Source of the DNA: Marinigracilibium pacificum | Lineage (GTDB): Bacteria; Bacteroidota; Bacteroidia; Cytophagales; Cyclobacteriaceae | DNA: 64,000 bases | Assembly: GCF_012926615.1 (NCBI RefSeq) | Contig: NZ_JABBNU010000015.1 | Span: 56,804 to 120,803 of the forward strand | Direction of reading: 5' to 3' | Notes under the pieces: generated by a model | Databases searched by the model: none | Told to the model about the DNA's origin: nothing | Seen by the model: only the letters and a program-made list of their open reading frames with translations | Position numbers and translations under genes: made by a program | Part shown: positions 1 through 8,680 of the stretch, in pieces | Layout: every line of letters starts with the position of its first letter | How positions within the stretch are numbered: the stretch's first letter is position 1

Positions 1-1278
1 TAATCCAAGAATAAATAATATTGTAAGCCAAATAACTGAATTCCTCATATTTTGGGTAAACTGCTCTACAAATCCCCATCCAAAAGTCCCAATTACTATA
101 GAAATATTAAATGTCACATCATAGAAGCTAAAGTAACCAGCGTGATCTATAGTTTTTTCAGGAATCATTTTCGCAAAAGTAGCTCTGGATAAACTTTGAA
201 TCCCTCCCATTACAAAGCCAACAAAAAATGCTACAAATATGAAATGAGTTTTTGTATAGGTATTATAGGCAGCAAAACAGATCCCTATCCACATAAAAAG
301 CATTAATACTAAAGAAAATTTATTTCCTTTTTTCGTAGCAAGATGTGCGAAAAATATTGCACCGATAATTGCAACAAGCTGTATAATCAACACAGTTAGT
401 ATGAGAAAATCTCCATCAAATTTTAGTTCTTTTTCACCGAATGTAGCTGCCAGGTACATGGTGGTCTGTACCCCCATGTTATATAAGAAAAATGAAAGTA
501 GAAATTTTTTCATATATGGTAAATGTTTTAAAGACCTGAAAACTTTTCTTATCTCCTTATATCCACTAGCCAAAACCTGTTTGGTGACTTTTCTATTATA
601 AGGGTTTTCAGGAAGTCTGTTAAAACTTATCTGGGCAAATCCTGCCCACCATATACCTACCATCAAAAAACTTATTCTTACAGGAAAATCAGTGTCCTTT
701 TCCATAAAAAACCATTCAGGATAAGAAATCATGGCAAGGTTTAAGATTAATAAAATTACAGAGCCTGCATACCCAAAAGAATATCCTCGAGCACTTACCT
801 TATCAATTCTGTCTTCTGTTACTATCTCTGGCAAGTAGGCGTCGTAAAAAACAAGCCCGCCACTATACCCGATACCAGCCAGAATAGTAAGTATAATTCC
901 ATATTCAACATTACTCCCATCGAAAAAATATAATCCAGCACATGATATTGAACCTAAATAGGTAAAGAACTTCATGAATTGTATCTTCTTACCACTATTA
1001 TCTGCAATACCTGAAAGCAAAGGCAATATTAAGGCAATAATCAGGAAACTTGCAGATAAAGCATATGAATACAAAACAGAATTTTCAATTGTTGATCCAA
1101 AAAACTGTATCTGATCCCCATTAAAGAATGACCTTGTTGAAGCGGTAAAATATATCGGAAATATTGTTGAGGTTATTACTAATGAATAAACTGAATTTGC
1201 CCAATCATAAAAAGACCAACCATTAATTATCTTTTTATCATTTAGTTTATGAGTTCTTTCTTCTAAAAATGAGTCCAT
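1..1278 (-). CDS. MFS transporter, UMF1 / Atg22-like family (3' end outside window)
   Basis: The reading frame starts at the ATG at 1278 and is still open at base 1, so 426 codons are visible and the C-terminus is cut by the window edge. The N-terminus contains FYDWANSVYS, the typical opening of the UMF1/Atg22-like branch of the major facilitator superfamily. Multiple hydrophobic membrane segments follow, with a cytoplasmic loop near GIADNSGKK. UMF1 members are integral membrane permeases; Atg22 exports amino acids from the yeast vacuole, but the bacterial substrates are mostly unknown. Family length is about 420-450 residues, so almost all of it is present. A hairpin terminator of the upstream exbD genes lies just before the start, so it probably has its own promoter. 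The family is clear; the substrate cannot be inferred. Confidence 0.85.
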   Translation of the reverse strand, partial: MDSFLEERTHKLNDKKIINGWSFYDWANSVYSLVITSTIFPIYFTASTRSFFNGDQIQFFGSTIENSVLYSYALSASFLIIALILPLLSGIADNSGKKIQFMKFFTYLGSISCAGLYFFDGSNVEYGIILTILAGIGYSGGLVFYDAYLPEIVTEDRIDKVSARGYSFGYAGSVILLILNLAMISYPEWFFMEKDTDFPVRISFLMVGIWWAGFAQISFNRLPENPYNRKVTKQVLASGYKEIRKVFRSLKHLPYMKKFLLSFFLYNMGVQTTMYLAATFGEKELKFDGDFLILTVLIIQLVAIIGAIFFAHLATKKGNKFSLVLMLFMWIGICFAAYNTYTKTHFIFVAFFVGFVMGGIQSLSRATFAKMIPEKTIDHAGYFSFYDVTFNISIVIGTFGWGFVEQFTQNMRNSVIWLTILFILGL

Positions 1279-1284
1279 AAAATT

Positions 1285-1315
1285 AAAAAAGTCTTTCCGC
1301 AAGATAAGGAAAGAC
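1285..1315 (-). terminator. Rho-independent terminator after the distal exbD pair
   Basis: On the minus strand the 8-bp arms GTCTTTCC and GGAAAGAC (1308-1315 and 1291-1298) enclose a 9-nt loop and are followed by a run of T (A-run 1285-1290 on the plus strand). It lies downstream of the exbD gene ending at 1422 and just before the transporter start at 1278. Confidence 0.7.
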
Positions 1316-1421
1316 CTCCTAATTCCTTAAAATGAATCTTATTTTGTTAAAAATTTAAATATCAAAATTTAGCAACTTCCCGGAAAAGATTAAACTTTTA
1401 CCGGAAAGTATCACACACTAA

Positions 1422-1883
1422 TTATTCTTCTTCTACAAATTGAGGAGTATTGTACATGATTTTTAATGCATTTGCTTCTCTTAATTCCTGCTGTACATCT
1501 GAAACTAGTCCCATTTTAGTTTCTCTATCTACTTTTAATGAAACCGTCATTGCATTTTTATCAACTTCATCTAATTTATCACGCTCCTGTGTAACCCAAA
1601 GTACTAGTTCATCCATTCGCACAAAAGCATCATTAGCTTGAACCAAAGGTTCTTCACCATATTTTGATTCCTTTGGTTTTCCAATGTATAAATGAGATAC
1701 TAATGACTTTCGCTCTAGTTTTGTGATGTCTTTTGCCGTTGGAAGTTTCTGATCTACCAATACATTATCTTGCCTGATTACTGTTGTTACCATGAAAAAG
1801 AACAACAACATAAAAATTATGTCAGGTAATGCTGCAGTAGGAATTTCCTGACTTGCTTTATTTCTTTTTCTAAACTTAGACAT
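1422..1883 (-). CDS. ExbD/TolR family biopolymer transport protein (short paralogue, distal copy)
   Basis: A 153-residue ExbD/TolR protein. ExbD partners ExbB/TolQ in the inner membrane and couples proton flow to energy transfer toward the outer membrane. The N-terminus is cytoplasmic and basic (MSKFRKRNK). A single membrane helix near residues 18-38 carries the expected Asp in ALPDIIFMLLFFFMV, the likely proton-conducting residue, and a periplasmic domain follows. It is nearly identical to the gene at 2590-3051, which shows a duplication. It follows the other exbD at 1894 by 10 bp, so the two are co-transcribed. The family is sure; which TonB-like partner or outer-membrane receptor it serves is unknown. 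Confidence 0.93.
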   Translation of the reverse strand: MSKFRKRNKASQEIPTAALPDIIFMLLFFFMVTTVIRQDNVLVDQKLPTAKDITKLERKSLVSHLYIGKPKESKYGEEPLVQANDAFVRMDELVLWVTQERDKLDEVDKNAMTVSLKVDRETKMGLVSDVQQELREANALKIMYNTPQFVEEE

Positions 1884-1893
1884 AACTACCTCT

Positions 1894-2439
1894 TTATTTT
1901 GATGGTTCTGCGATTGATATTCTCATTGGAAATGCCTCCTTAGCTCTATCTATTTTCTTTGCACTTTCAGGATCCTTTTGATCAAGGTTTAAATATTCTT
2001 CTGTTGAAATCCCTAATAAATCTGCTCTTGATTTATAAAAGGCTCCCTGAACACGATCAAGTATTTGAATGTATAAGTCATAGCTTGTTCCCCTATTACA
2101 TTTAAGAGAAACTATTCCTTTTTGAGGACTATCAGATAAATCAGGGTCTGCTCCATTATTATTTATGAATTCATATACCAAATCATTAAGTTCTTCTGGA
2201 TTTGAAAGCACATCACCTTCAACAAATAGTTGATCACCGGAATTCAATAGAATCTTAAAAAGATTACGATCTGGTATAGGAGCATCTTCTATTTCTTCAA
2301 CAACCTTGGGAGGTAATTTTAATTGCAATCCTTTATCCGCATTTATCTGGGTTGTTACAAGGAAAAATATTAATAATAAAAATGCGATATCAGCCATAGA
2401 ACCCGCATTTACTTCTTGTTGCATTCGTTTTCTAGCCAT
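1894..2439 (-). CDS. ExbD/TolR family biopolymer transport protein (long paralogue, distal copy)
   Basis: A 181-residue ExbD/TolR protein. The basic N-terminus (MARKRMQQEV) is followed by one membrane helix with the motif AGSMADIAFLLLIFFLVTT, which has the conserved Asp, and then by a periplasmic domain of about 140 residues. The usual ExbD length is near 140, so this is a longer subtype, as is common in Bacteroidota. It is a paralogue of the gene at 3054-3620; with the next gene it repeats the two-gene ExbD module. A terminator at 2531-2560 separates it from the first module, so this pair likely has its own promoter in 2440-2530. No ExbB gene of its own is adjacent; it may share the one at 3995-4831. 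Confidence 0.93.
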   Translation of the reverse strand: MARKRMQQEVNAGSMADIAFLLLIFFLVTTQINADKGLQLKLPPKVVEEIEDAPIPDRNLFKILLNSGDQLFVEGDVLSNPEELNDLVYEFINNNGADPDLSDSPQKGIVSLKCNRGTSYDLYIQILDRVQGAFYKSRADLLGISTEEYLNLDQKDPESAKKIDRAKEAFPMRISIAEPSK

Positions 2440-2530
2440 ATTTTATCAACAATTAAGTTTATAGTTATTTAACTAAGACTTAAGTTAATAAAACAAATTA
2501 AATATAACTAATCTATTAGTTATTTAAGAT

Positions 2531-2560
2531 AAAAAAAACCTCCCTGCTGTTGCAGAGAGG
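2531..2560 (-). terminator. Rho-independent terminator between the two exbD pairs
   Basis: On the minus strand the arms CCTCTCTGC and GCAGGGAGG (2552-2560 and 2539-2547, one G-U pair) close a 4-nt loop and are followed by eight T. It ends the exbB-exbD-exbD transcript after the gene that stops at 2590. Confidence 0.8.
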
Positions 2561-2589
2561 CTGAATATATTTTGCACATTTAGGGGAAA

Positions 2590-3051
2590 TCAGTTCTCCT
2601 TCACTAACTGAGGAGTATTGTACATAATCTTCAAAGCATTTGCTTCACGAAGCTCTTGTTGTACATCTGATACGATACCCATTTTTGTTTCTTTATCAAC
2701 TTTTAAAGAAACAGTCATTTGATTTTTATCAACTTCATCAAGCTTATCTCTTTCCTGAGTTACCCAGAGAATAAGCTCATCCATTCTAATGAAGGCATCA
2801 TTAGCCTGAACCAATGGCTCACTGCCATATTTACCTTCTTTTGGCTTACCAACGTATAAATAAGACACCAAAGACTTTCTTTCCAGCTTAGTGATATCTT
2901 CAGCAGCCGGAAGTTTCTGCTCAACCAAAATCTCATCTTCTCTAATAACCGTTGTTACCATGAAGAAGAATAAAAGCATAAAGATAATATCTGGCAAAGC
3001 AGCCGTTGGAATCTCCTGACTCGATTGACTTTTCTTTTTAAACTTTGACAT
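2590..3051 (-). CDS. ExbD/TolR family biopolymer transport protein (short paralogue, proximal copy)
   Basis: A 153-residue ExbD/TolR subunit with a basic cytoplasmic N-terminus, one membrane helix (ALPDIIFMLLFFFMV, conserved Asp) and a periplasmic domain containing WVTQERDKLDEVDKN. It begins 2 bp after the stop of the long exbD at 3054, so the two are translationally close and probably assemble together. It differs from the copy at 1422-1883 at scattered positions only. It is the last gene of the exbB-led transcript, which ends at the terminator at 2531-2560. Confidence 0.94.
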   Translation of the reverse strand: MSKFKKKSQSSQEIPTAALPDIIFMLLFFFMVTTVIREDEILVEQKLPAAEDITKLERKSLVSYLYVGKPKEGKYGSEPLVQANDAFIRMDELILWVTQERDKLDEVDKNQMTVSLKVDKETKMGIVSDVQQELREANALKIMYNTPQLVKEN

Positions 3052-3053
3052 TA

Positions 3054-3620
3054 TTACCCTCCTATTTTATTTGGTTCAGCAATAGATATTCTCATTGGAT
3101 AAGCTTCTTTAGCTCTATCCAACATCTTATCTTGTTCAGGTTTTTTCGGATCAAGACCAAGATATTGCTCAGCATTGATTCCTAAAACCTCACCCCTGGC
3201 CTTGTAGTAAGCACCCTGAGCGTTGTCTAGTACCTGAATAAATAACTCATAACTTGTTCCACGGTCAGCCTTGATAGATACTACAGCATCTTGAGGGCTA
3301 TCAGACATTGTTTTGTCTTTACCGTTGTTAGTTATAAATTCATGCACCATATCTCTAAGCAGATAAGGGTCAGTCAATGGCTCGTCCTCAACCAACAACA
3401 TATCATTGGAGTTTATCAAAATCTTAAAGATATTTCTATCCTTCATTTTGATATCCGGTGGTGGTTGCGTCGGATCAATTGGCGGTGGCAGTTTTATCTG
3501 CAGACCTTTATCTGAGTTTATCTGAGTAGTAACAAGGAAGAAGATTAGCAAAAGGAAGGCGATATCCGCCATTGACCCTGCATTTACTTCCTGATTACCT
3601 CTGTTTTTACTTCTAGCCAT
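3054..3620 (-). CDS. ExbD/TolR family biopolymer transport protein (long paralogue, proximal copy)
   Basis: A 188-residue ExbD/TolR subunit. The membrane segment AGSMADIAFLLLIFFLVTT holds the conserved Asp. A proline-rich stretch (LPPPIDPTQPPPDIK) follows at the start of the periplasmic part and is longer than in the 1894-2439 paralogue. It sits 7 bp after the small membrane protein gene and 2 bp before the second exbD, within an ExbB-unknown-ExbD-ExbD operon common in Bacteroidota. Role inferred from the family: the stator or plug subunit of a proton-driven motor acting with the ExbB at 3995-4831. Confidence 0.94.
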   Translation of the reverse strand: MARSKNRGNQEVNAGSMADIAFLLLIFFLVTTQINSDKGLQIKLPPPIDPTQPPPDIKMKDRNIFKILINSNDMLLVEDEPLTDPYLLRDMVHEFITNNGKDKTMSDSPQDAVVSIKADRGTSYELFIQVLDNAQGAYYKARGEVLGINAEQYLGLDPKKPEQDKMLDRAKEAYPMRISIAEPNKIGG

Positions 3621-3627
3621 AAATTAA

Positions 3628-3951
3628 TTATCTAACTAATTTAGCAATCATAGATACGAAAATACCTACTAGTCCGCCAACGATAAGAATATAAGTCATA
3701 ATCAATAACGCACTAACAGACTTTGAAACTCCTGCAGTTAAGCCAGGAAACTTTGCATAGGCAGTTGGTTCCGAGATGCTATATCCAATAAAGAATAAGA
3801 TAACTAGCCCTAGGATACCCATACCTACTTTTAACAAAGATTTTGGGTCACTCAATGAGTTGATTAAAGGAAGAACAATTACAGCAACTGTTGCAATTCC
3901 AATCAACGCATATGAAAAGTATATTAAAATATCAGTTAATTCCATAATCAA
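3628..3951 (-). CDS. Small three-helix membrane protein in the ExbB/ExbD operon
   Basis: A 107-residue, strongly hydrophobic protein with about three predicted membrane helices (near residues 5-30, 40-60 and 80-103). The N-terminus MIMELTDILIYFSYAL allows a start at residue 1 or 3. No named domain is recognised. Its place between the ExbB-like and ExbD genes, with short gaps on both sides, says it is co-expressed with the proton channel, and similar small proteins occur at this position in other Bacteroidota clusters. It may be an accessory subunit of the complex; that is inference from context only. Confidence 0.8.
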   Translation of the reverse strand: MIMELTDILIYFSYALIGIATVAVIVLPLINSLSDPKSLLKVGMGILGLVILFFIGYSISEPTAYAKFPGLTAGVSKSVSALLIMTYILIVGGLVGIFVSMIAKLVR

Positions 3952-3994
3952 TTGTTTACTGTGTTATAATATCTAAAGGAGACTAAGATAATTA

Positions 3995-4831
3995 TTACTT
4001 AGTCAATTGATGCTTAACAAGAAGGTCAACTAGAGAGATTGATGCATCTTCCATTTGGTTAACCAAAGAGTCAATCTTAGACACACAGTAGTTGTAGAAT
4101 AACTGAAGGATTACAGCAACGATCAAACCAGCAACTGTTGTTAATAGTGCTTGCTTAATACCACGAGCAACTAGAGATGGCTGGATATCACCTGCAGCTT
4201 CAATTGAGTCGAATGCGTCAATCATACCAATTACAGTACCCATGAAACCAAGCATTGGAGCAAGAGCAATGAAAAGAGAGATCCATACAAGACCTTTTTC
4301 TAATTTACCCATTTCAACTGATCCGTAAGCGATAATTGATTTTTCAACCATATCAACACCTTCAGAGTATCTCATTAAACCTTGAGTGAAGATAGAAGCA
4401 ACAGGTCCTCTTGTATTACGAGTAACTTCTTTAGCAGCTTCTACACCACCTTGCTGAAGAGCATCTTCAACATTTGCTAATAATTTTTTAGTGTTTGTAG
4501 TTGCAAGATTAAGAGTGATGATACGCTCAATTGAGATCGCAAGACCAACAATCAAACAGATCAATACTACAGTCATGAAACCTACACCACCTTCGATGAA
4601 TTTTTCTTTAATTACCTGGTGGTAATCAGAAGCACCTTCAGATTCAACTTCTACTACATCCTCAGTAGCAGCAGGCTCTTCCTCTACCGGAGCCATTTCC
4701 TCAACAGCTTCTTCAGCAGCAGCCTCTACAGAATCAGCAGCAGCATCCATATCGTCTTGCGCGAAAACTACTGATGAAGAACCAAAGTTTAAAACCCCAG
4801 CTAGTGCAAATAAAGTAAGTAACTTTTTCAT
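3995..4831 (-). CDS. MotA/TolQ/ExbB proton channel family protein
   Basis: A 278-residue protein with an N-terminal signal-like hydrophobic segment (residues 1-24), then a very acidic Ala/Glu-rich stretch (about 25-65), then the ExbB/TolQ core: a membrane helix near 78-100 (VLICLIVGLAISIERI) and the paired helices with LAPMLGFMGTVIGMIDAFD and LLTTVAGLIVAVILQLFY. ExbB/TolQ forms the pentameric channel around an ExbD dimer and uses the proton gradient. The extra acidic N-terminal region is absent from E. coli ExbB but occurs in Bacteroidota members. It is first in the transcript with the small membrane protein and two exbD genes, downstream of tRNA-Ser. Confidence 0.94.
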   Translation of the reverse strand: MKKLLTLFALAGVLNFGSSSVVFAQDDMDAAADSVEAAAEEAVEEMAPVEEEPAATEDVVEVESEGASDYHQVIKEKFIEGGVGFMTVVLICLIVGLAISIERIITLNLATTNTKKLLANVEDALQQGGVEAAKEVTRNTRGPVASIFTQGLMRYSEGVDMVEKSIIAYGSVEMGKLEKGLVWISLFIALAPMLGFMGTVIGMIDAFDSIEAAGDIQPSLVARGIKQALLTTVAGLIVAVILQLFYNYCVSKIDSLVNQMEDASISLVDLLVKHQLTK

Positions 4832-4909
4832 AATTCAGTTTTTAAAATAATCTGTTTACTCAGTTAAGTGTTAAATTTATACTTTTAAATAAACTATACA
4901 AAAATATTG

Positions 4910-5002
4910 TGGCGGAGAGAGAGGGATTCGAACCCTCGGTACCGGTTTTGCCAGTACACCCGCTTTCCAGGCGAGCACCTTCAGCCACTCGGTCACCTCT
5001 CC
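4910..5002 (-). tRNA. tRNA-Ser (anticodon GGA)
   Basis: Read on the minus strand this folds into a class II tRNA. The acceptor stem GGAGAGG pairs with TCTCTCC (one G-U), the anticodon arm contains CTGGAAAG giving anticodon GGA, there is a long variable arm, and the T arm GAGGG-TTCGAAT-CCCTC is intact. Discriminator base G and the CCA end are encoded (4910-4912). The long variable arm and the anticodon identify serine, reading UCC/UCU codons. A 70-codon open frame across it is a shadow. Confidence 0.97.
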
Positions 5003-5088
5003 AAATTAATCCGTAATATACTTTTTTCCAATTTAGCAGCACAAATAAATCAATTAAAACGCCTTTTTGCAAGTTAATGAATGCTTTT

Positions 5089-6168
5089 TTAAGTGGTCGC
5101 TAACGTTATTTCTCCGGCAATATTTTGTTTTAAGTGTCGTTTTACTTCGTTTGTGTCTGATAGTGAACCTAATAGAAACATTAACTTGGTTACTGCTGCC
5201 TCTAATGTTATATCATCACCAGAGATAACTCCCATTTCCTGAAGACGCTTACTAGTTGCATATCTTCCTTGAATAACTCGCCCTCCGATACATTGAGATA
5301 CATTGTATATAATTATTCCTTTATCGAGTGCCTCTTGTAAAGCATTAACAAACCATTTGCGGGTAGTCGCATTTCCGGAACCATAACTTTGCATTACTAT
5401 ACCTCTCAATCCCTTCATTGAGGTAATAGCTTTTACATATTCTTCTGTCATCCCTGGAAACAATGGCATAACTGCCACACTACGATCAAATTTATTCTTA
5501 AAATTGAGCTTTTTATTTGGCGAATATTCCTGTAAAGCATTTCTATTAAACTCTATGGTAATACCCGCCTCTGCTAATTTAGGATAGTTTTCTGATTTAA
5601 ATGCTCCAAATTGAGAACTTCTAATCTTTTTAGATCTGTTTCCTCTTATTAATATTGAATTAAATAGTATACAAACCTCTGCAACGATTGGATTACCATT
5701 TTCATCTTTTGCTGATGCCATTTCAAGACTTGTTAGAAAATTCTCTCTGGCATCAGACCTCATTACTCCAATTGGTAATTGAGATCCTGTAAAAATTACT
5801 GGTTTGTTCAAACCATCAAGCATAAAACTTAATGCTGATGCTGAATACGCCATTGTATCTGTACCATGGATTACAACAAAGCCATCATACTGTTCATAAT
5901 TTTCATCGATAATATAGCCTATATCCTGCCAATGGGTTGGTGACACATCTGATGAATCAATTGGTTTAGGAAAAGAAATAACCGTCAATTTCAAATTGTA
6001 ATTACGAATATCAGGGAGTTTTTCAAATATTTTCCCGAAATTAAATGGAGACAGTGACCCATCAGCATCTTTCTCCATACCCAATGTACCTCCTGTATAT
6101 ATTATTAACAGATTAGCAATTGGTGGCTGCGGTAAAGCCGTATTTATATTAACTATTTTATAATTCAT
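5089..6168 (-). CDS. ansA: Type I L-asparaginase
   Basis: A 359-residue asparaginase that hydrolyses L-asparagine to aspartate and ammonia. The N-terminal catalytic threonine sits in LLIIYTGGTLGM (about residues 21-32) and the second catalytic motif is VIHGTDTMAYSASAL. No signal peptide is seen, so it is cytoplasmic, as expected for type I (AnsA) enzymes; the length also fits. Its ATG at 6168 overlaps the TGA of the tatD gene (ATGA), so it is translationally coupled and is the last gene of the eight-gene minus-strand run. The following gene in the same direction is tRNA-Ser. Confidence 0.93.
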   Translation of the reverse strand: MNYKIVNINTALPQPPIANLLIIYTGGTLGMEKDADGSLSPFNFGKIFEKLPDIRNYNLKLTVISFPKPIDSSDVSPTHWQDIGYIIDENYEQYDGFVVIHGTDTMAYSASALSFMLDGLNKPVIFTGSQLPIGVMRSDARENFLTSLEMASAKDENGNPIVAEVCILFNSILIRGNRSKKIRSSQFGAFKSENYPKLAEAGITIEFNRNALQEYSPNKKLNFKNKFDRSVAVMPLFPGMTEEYVKAITSMKGLRGIVMQSYGSGNATTRKWFVNALQEALDKGIIIYNVSQCIGGRVIQGRYATSKRLQEMGVISGDDITLEAAVTKLMFLLGSLSDTNEVKRHLKQNIAGEITLATT

Positions 6169-6941
6169 TGGTCGAGGTTAAATAGTTTAAGTGCATTTTC
6201 GGTTGTGTAGATTTTTATTTCTTTTAAAGAAACTCCCATTAAATCAGCCACTCTCTCTGCAATTAAATCTGTATAAGAAGGTTCGTTTCGTTTGCCCCGG
6301 TAAGGAACCGGCGCAAGATATGGTGAATCAGTTTCGAGAACTATCTTCTTAATATCCATATCTGGTATTATTTTATCCATCCCCCCATTTTTAAAGGTAG
6401 CCACTCCCCCAATTCCCACAAGAAAATCTAAATCTATTATTCTCTTATACTGTTCAGTATTTCCTGTGAAACAATGAAATACTCCCGTAAGGTTCGGATT
6501 TAATTTCTTTTGTTCTTCAATAATTTCTATTGTTTCATCAATAGAATCTCTGCAATGCAAAACTATTGGGAGATCATGCTTGACAGCAAGCTCAACCTGA
6601 GCAATTAACGCAGCCTTTTGCTCTTCAAACAAACTCTTATCCCAATAAAGATCTGTACCAATTTCACCAACTGCAATAAATCTTTCATCCTTATCTAACC
6701 AATCAGATACTAATTGAACTTGTTTTTCCCAGTCTTTGGTAACCGAACATGGATGTATACCTATCATAGGATAACAGAAACCTTGATTTGCATCAACTAC
6801 TTCAAGCATTTCATCAATGCTCGTTTCATCAATATTAGGAAGCAAGATCTTAGTTAATCCTGTTGATTTTGCTCTTTCAATAGTCTCCTGGATATCCTCT
6901 TCAAACTTTTTGCCGTACAAATGTGCGTGCGTATCGATCAT
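6165..6941 (-). CDS. tatD: TatD family metal-dependent hydrolase
   Basis: A 258-residue TatD-type DNase/hydrolase of the amidohydrolase TIM-barrel superfamily. Metal-binding motifs are visible: THAHLYG at the N-terminus, the GEIG strand motif, LHCRDS, FHCFTGN and ETDSPYLAPVPYRG. The frame is open farther upstream, but MIDTHAHLYG at 6941 is chosen because the family starts there, because it overlaps the upstream stop as ATGA, and because a GGAAG-rich sequence precedes it. TatD proteins have 3'-5' exonuclease or D-amino-acyl editing activities; the exact substrate here is not known. It is coupled on both sides by 4-bp overlaps. Confidence 0.93.
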   Translation of the reverse strand: MIDTHAHLYGKKFEEDIQETIERAKSTGLTKILLPNIDETSIDEMLEVVDANQGFCYPMIGIHPCSVTKDWEKQVQLVSDWLDKDERFIAVGEIGTDLYWDKSLFEEQKAALIAQVELAVKHDLPIVLHCRDSIDETIEIIEEQKKLNPNLTGVFHCFTGNTEQYKRIIDLDFLVGIGGVATFKNGGMDKIIPDMDIKKIVLETDSPYLAPVPYRGKRNEPSYTDLIAERVADLMGVSLKEIKIYTTENALKLFNLDQ

Positions 6942-8035
6942 TTCTTTACTTTTCTTCCTTTCCATTTAGGGTGTTTACCCATCACCCATTTTGCAAGAAC
7001 AGTAAAATTCAAGATTATTGAATAGAAATCAAACAATATAAGCGCCGAAATATATCTGAAAAATGCAATTTTATTAAATGAAGCTGGTAAACTACAATTA
7101 TAAAGTACTCTAAGTACAATTCTTCCTGAAAACCAAATTATTGCCTCGGTATGAAATCCAATTAACATTAGAATAGAAAAAAGAATTAACCATAAAGATT
7201 CAAACAAATAAAATACAAGCCAATAAGGAGCTTCATTCACCCCTCCTAACCACCATCTGAATCTTTGAGAGACTAATTCAACCCAAGAATTTTTAGGCTT
7301 TGTAACTGCAATCACCTCGTTATTTGCTACAACTCCTCCACGAGCTTCTGTCGTATTTAAGACTTTGTAAAAAATAGCTGCATCTTCTGTAAATGACCCA
7401 TGACATGCTGCATAACCTCCACTTTCATGATAAAACCTCGATGGAATAGCCATGTTATTGCCATTTCCAGTTACAGGAATACCTAGCCCTTGTACTGAAA
7501 TAACTCTACCCAAGGCCATAATCCAGTCTATTCGTTGAAAAAAACTAATCAAAGTATTACCAACAGGCAATGTAGGTGCAATTACAACCTCTTGTTTTCT
7601 AAAAACATTTGATGTCATTTCTTTTACCCAGCCTGGAGGTAAAATACAATCAGCATCAGTAAATAAGTAAACCTCACCTTTTGCTTCATTTGCCAACCGA
7701 TTTAATCCTTGGGCTTTATTATTTAAATATGGAAGCTCCGGGTAATCTCCTTTGAAAATACGAATTGAATTATGATTTTGATATTTTTCAAGTATACTAT
7801 GGGTCCGGTCCGTACTGCTATCGTCACATATAAGAATTTCTATTTTTTCAGATGGGTAATCCTGCGATAATAAAGACTCAATGCAATCAGCTATTACATC
7901 TTCCTCATTTCGTGCCATTATAAGGACAGAGCAAAATGGTGTATATTCTATTTGTGCTTTTTTAAATCTAAACAATAGAAATATAAACCAGATAATTATA
8001 TCAATAGAAAGTATTGAAGCAATTAAATATATCAT
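6938..8035 (-). CDS. Membrane glycosyltransferase, GT2 family
   Basis: A 365-residue GT-A fold family 2 glycosyltransferase. An N-terminal membrane helix (residues 1-24) precedes the catalytic domain, which has CSVLIMARNEEDVIADCIE (nucleotide binding), ILICDDSSTDRT, the DxD-type metal site in LFTDADCILPPGW and the QRFRWW motif. Two or three C-terminal membrane helices follow. Such enzymes move sugars from nucleotide donors to lipids or polymers at the inner membrane face. It overlaps the deacetylase by 4 bp, suggesting a shared role in a surface polysaccharide or glycolipid. The acceptor and donor cannot be told. Confidence 0.88.
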   Translation of the reverse strand: MIYLIASILSIDIIIWFIFLLFRFKKAQIEYTPFCSVLIMARNEEDVIADCIESLLSQDYPSEKIEILICDDSSTDRTHSILEKYQNHNSIRIFKGDYPELPYLNNKAQGLNRLANEAKGEVYLFTDADCILPPGWVKEMTSNVFRKQEVVIAPTLPVGNTLISFFQRIDWIMALGRVISVQGLGIPVTGNGNNMAIPSRFYHESGGYAACHGSFTEDAAIFYKVLNTTEARGGVVANNEVIAVTKPKNSWVELVSQRFRWWLGGVNEAPYWLVFYLFESLWLILFSILMLIGFHTEAIIWFSGRIVLRVLYNCSLPASFNKIAFFRYISALILFDFYSIILNFTVLAKWVMGKHPKWKGRKVKK

Positions 8036-8679
8036 CTAACAGGTTTAATAAGCTTAAACTGATAACCTGAATTTAAACAATGATTTATAAATGGCTCTAA
8101 TGTAGCTTTCATAGACACTTCAGCCTTGATTGAATCATGAAATACGACTATAGAACCCGGTGAAAGATGCTTTTTTAATTTTTTCAATATGTTATCGGGT
8201 TCCAATGAGGGAGAAAAATCACCACTTAATAGAGACCATAAAACCACCTCATAACCATCATCGATAATATGTCGTAATTGCCTTCTTCTCAACCTTCCAT
8301 ATGGCGGACGAAATAATAGGTTATCTCCATAACCTTGAGACTCTATGATTTCCCGGCATTTAGTTATATTATCATAATATTCCTGATCGCTTTGTTGAAA
8401 TCCATTTTTATGATAGAAGGTATGATTACCTATGAGGTGTCCGTGATCTATTACTTGTCTGAAAATATCAGGATGCTTCCTAACATTATCGCCAACCATG
8501 AAGAAAGTAGCTTTAATATTGTATCGATTAAGAACATCTAATACCCACGGGGTTATTTCCGGTATGGGACCATCATCAAAAGTCAGGTATACATCCTTAT
8601 TTTCCGTATCAACTTGCCAAAGACTACCAGGATATACTTTCCTGACCCAGTTTGGCATATGATGAAGGAATGCTGGCAT
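8032..8679 (-). CDS. Polysaccharide deacetylase (NodB-type, CE4)
   Basis: A 215-residue CE4 carbohydrate esterase. The NodB motifs are present: VYLTFDDGPIP (metal Asp and catalytic base Asp), GNHTFYH (two metal His), RPPYGR, and the late VVFHDS motif with the catalytic His. No signal peptide is visible, which is unusual for enzymes acting on peptidoglycan and suggests a cytoplasmic or membrane-bound sugar intermediate. The length is a minimal catalytic domain. It overlaps the downstream glycosyltransferase by 4 bp and starts 1 bp after the phosphatase gene, so it is co-translated with both. Probable N-deacetylase; substrate unknown. Confidence 0.9.
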   Translation of the reverse strand: MPAFLHHMPNWVRKVYPGSLWQVDTENKDVYLTFDDGPIPEITPWVLDVLNRYNIKATFFMVGDNVRKHPDIFRQVIDHGHLIGNHTFYHKNGFQQSDQEYYDNITKCREIIESQGYGDNLLFRPPYGRLRRRQLRHIIDDGYEVVLWSLLSGDFSPSLEPDNILKKLKKHLSPGSIVVFHDSIKAEVSMKATLEPFINHCLNSGYQFKLIKPVR

Positions 8680-8680
8680 T

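Noticed and set aside
4860..5072. 70-codon frame on the minus strand
   Set aside because: It runs through the tRNA-Ser gene and has no family likeness.
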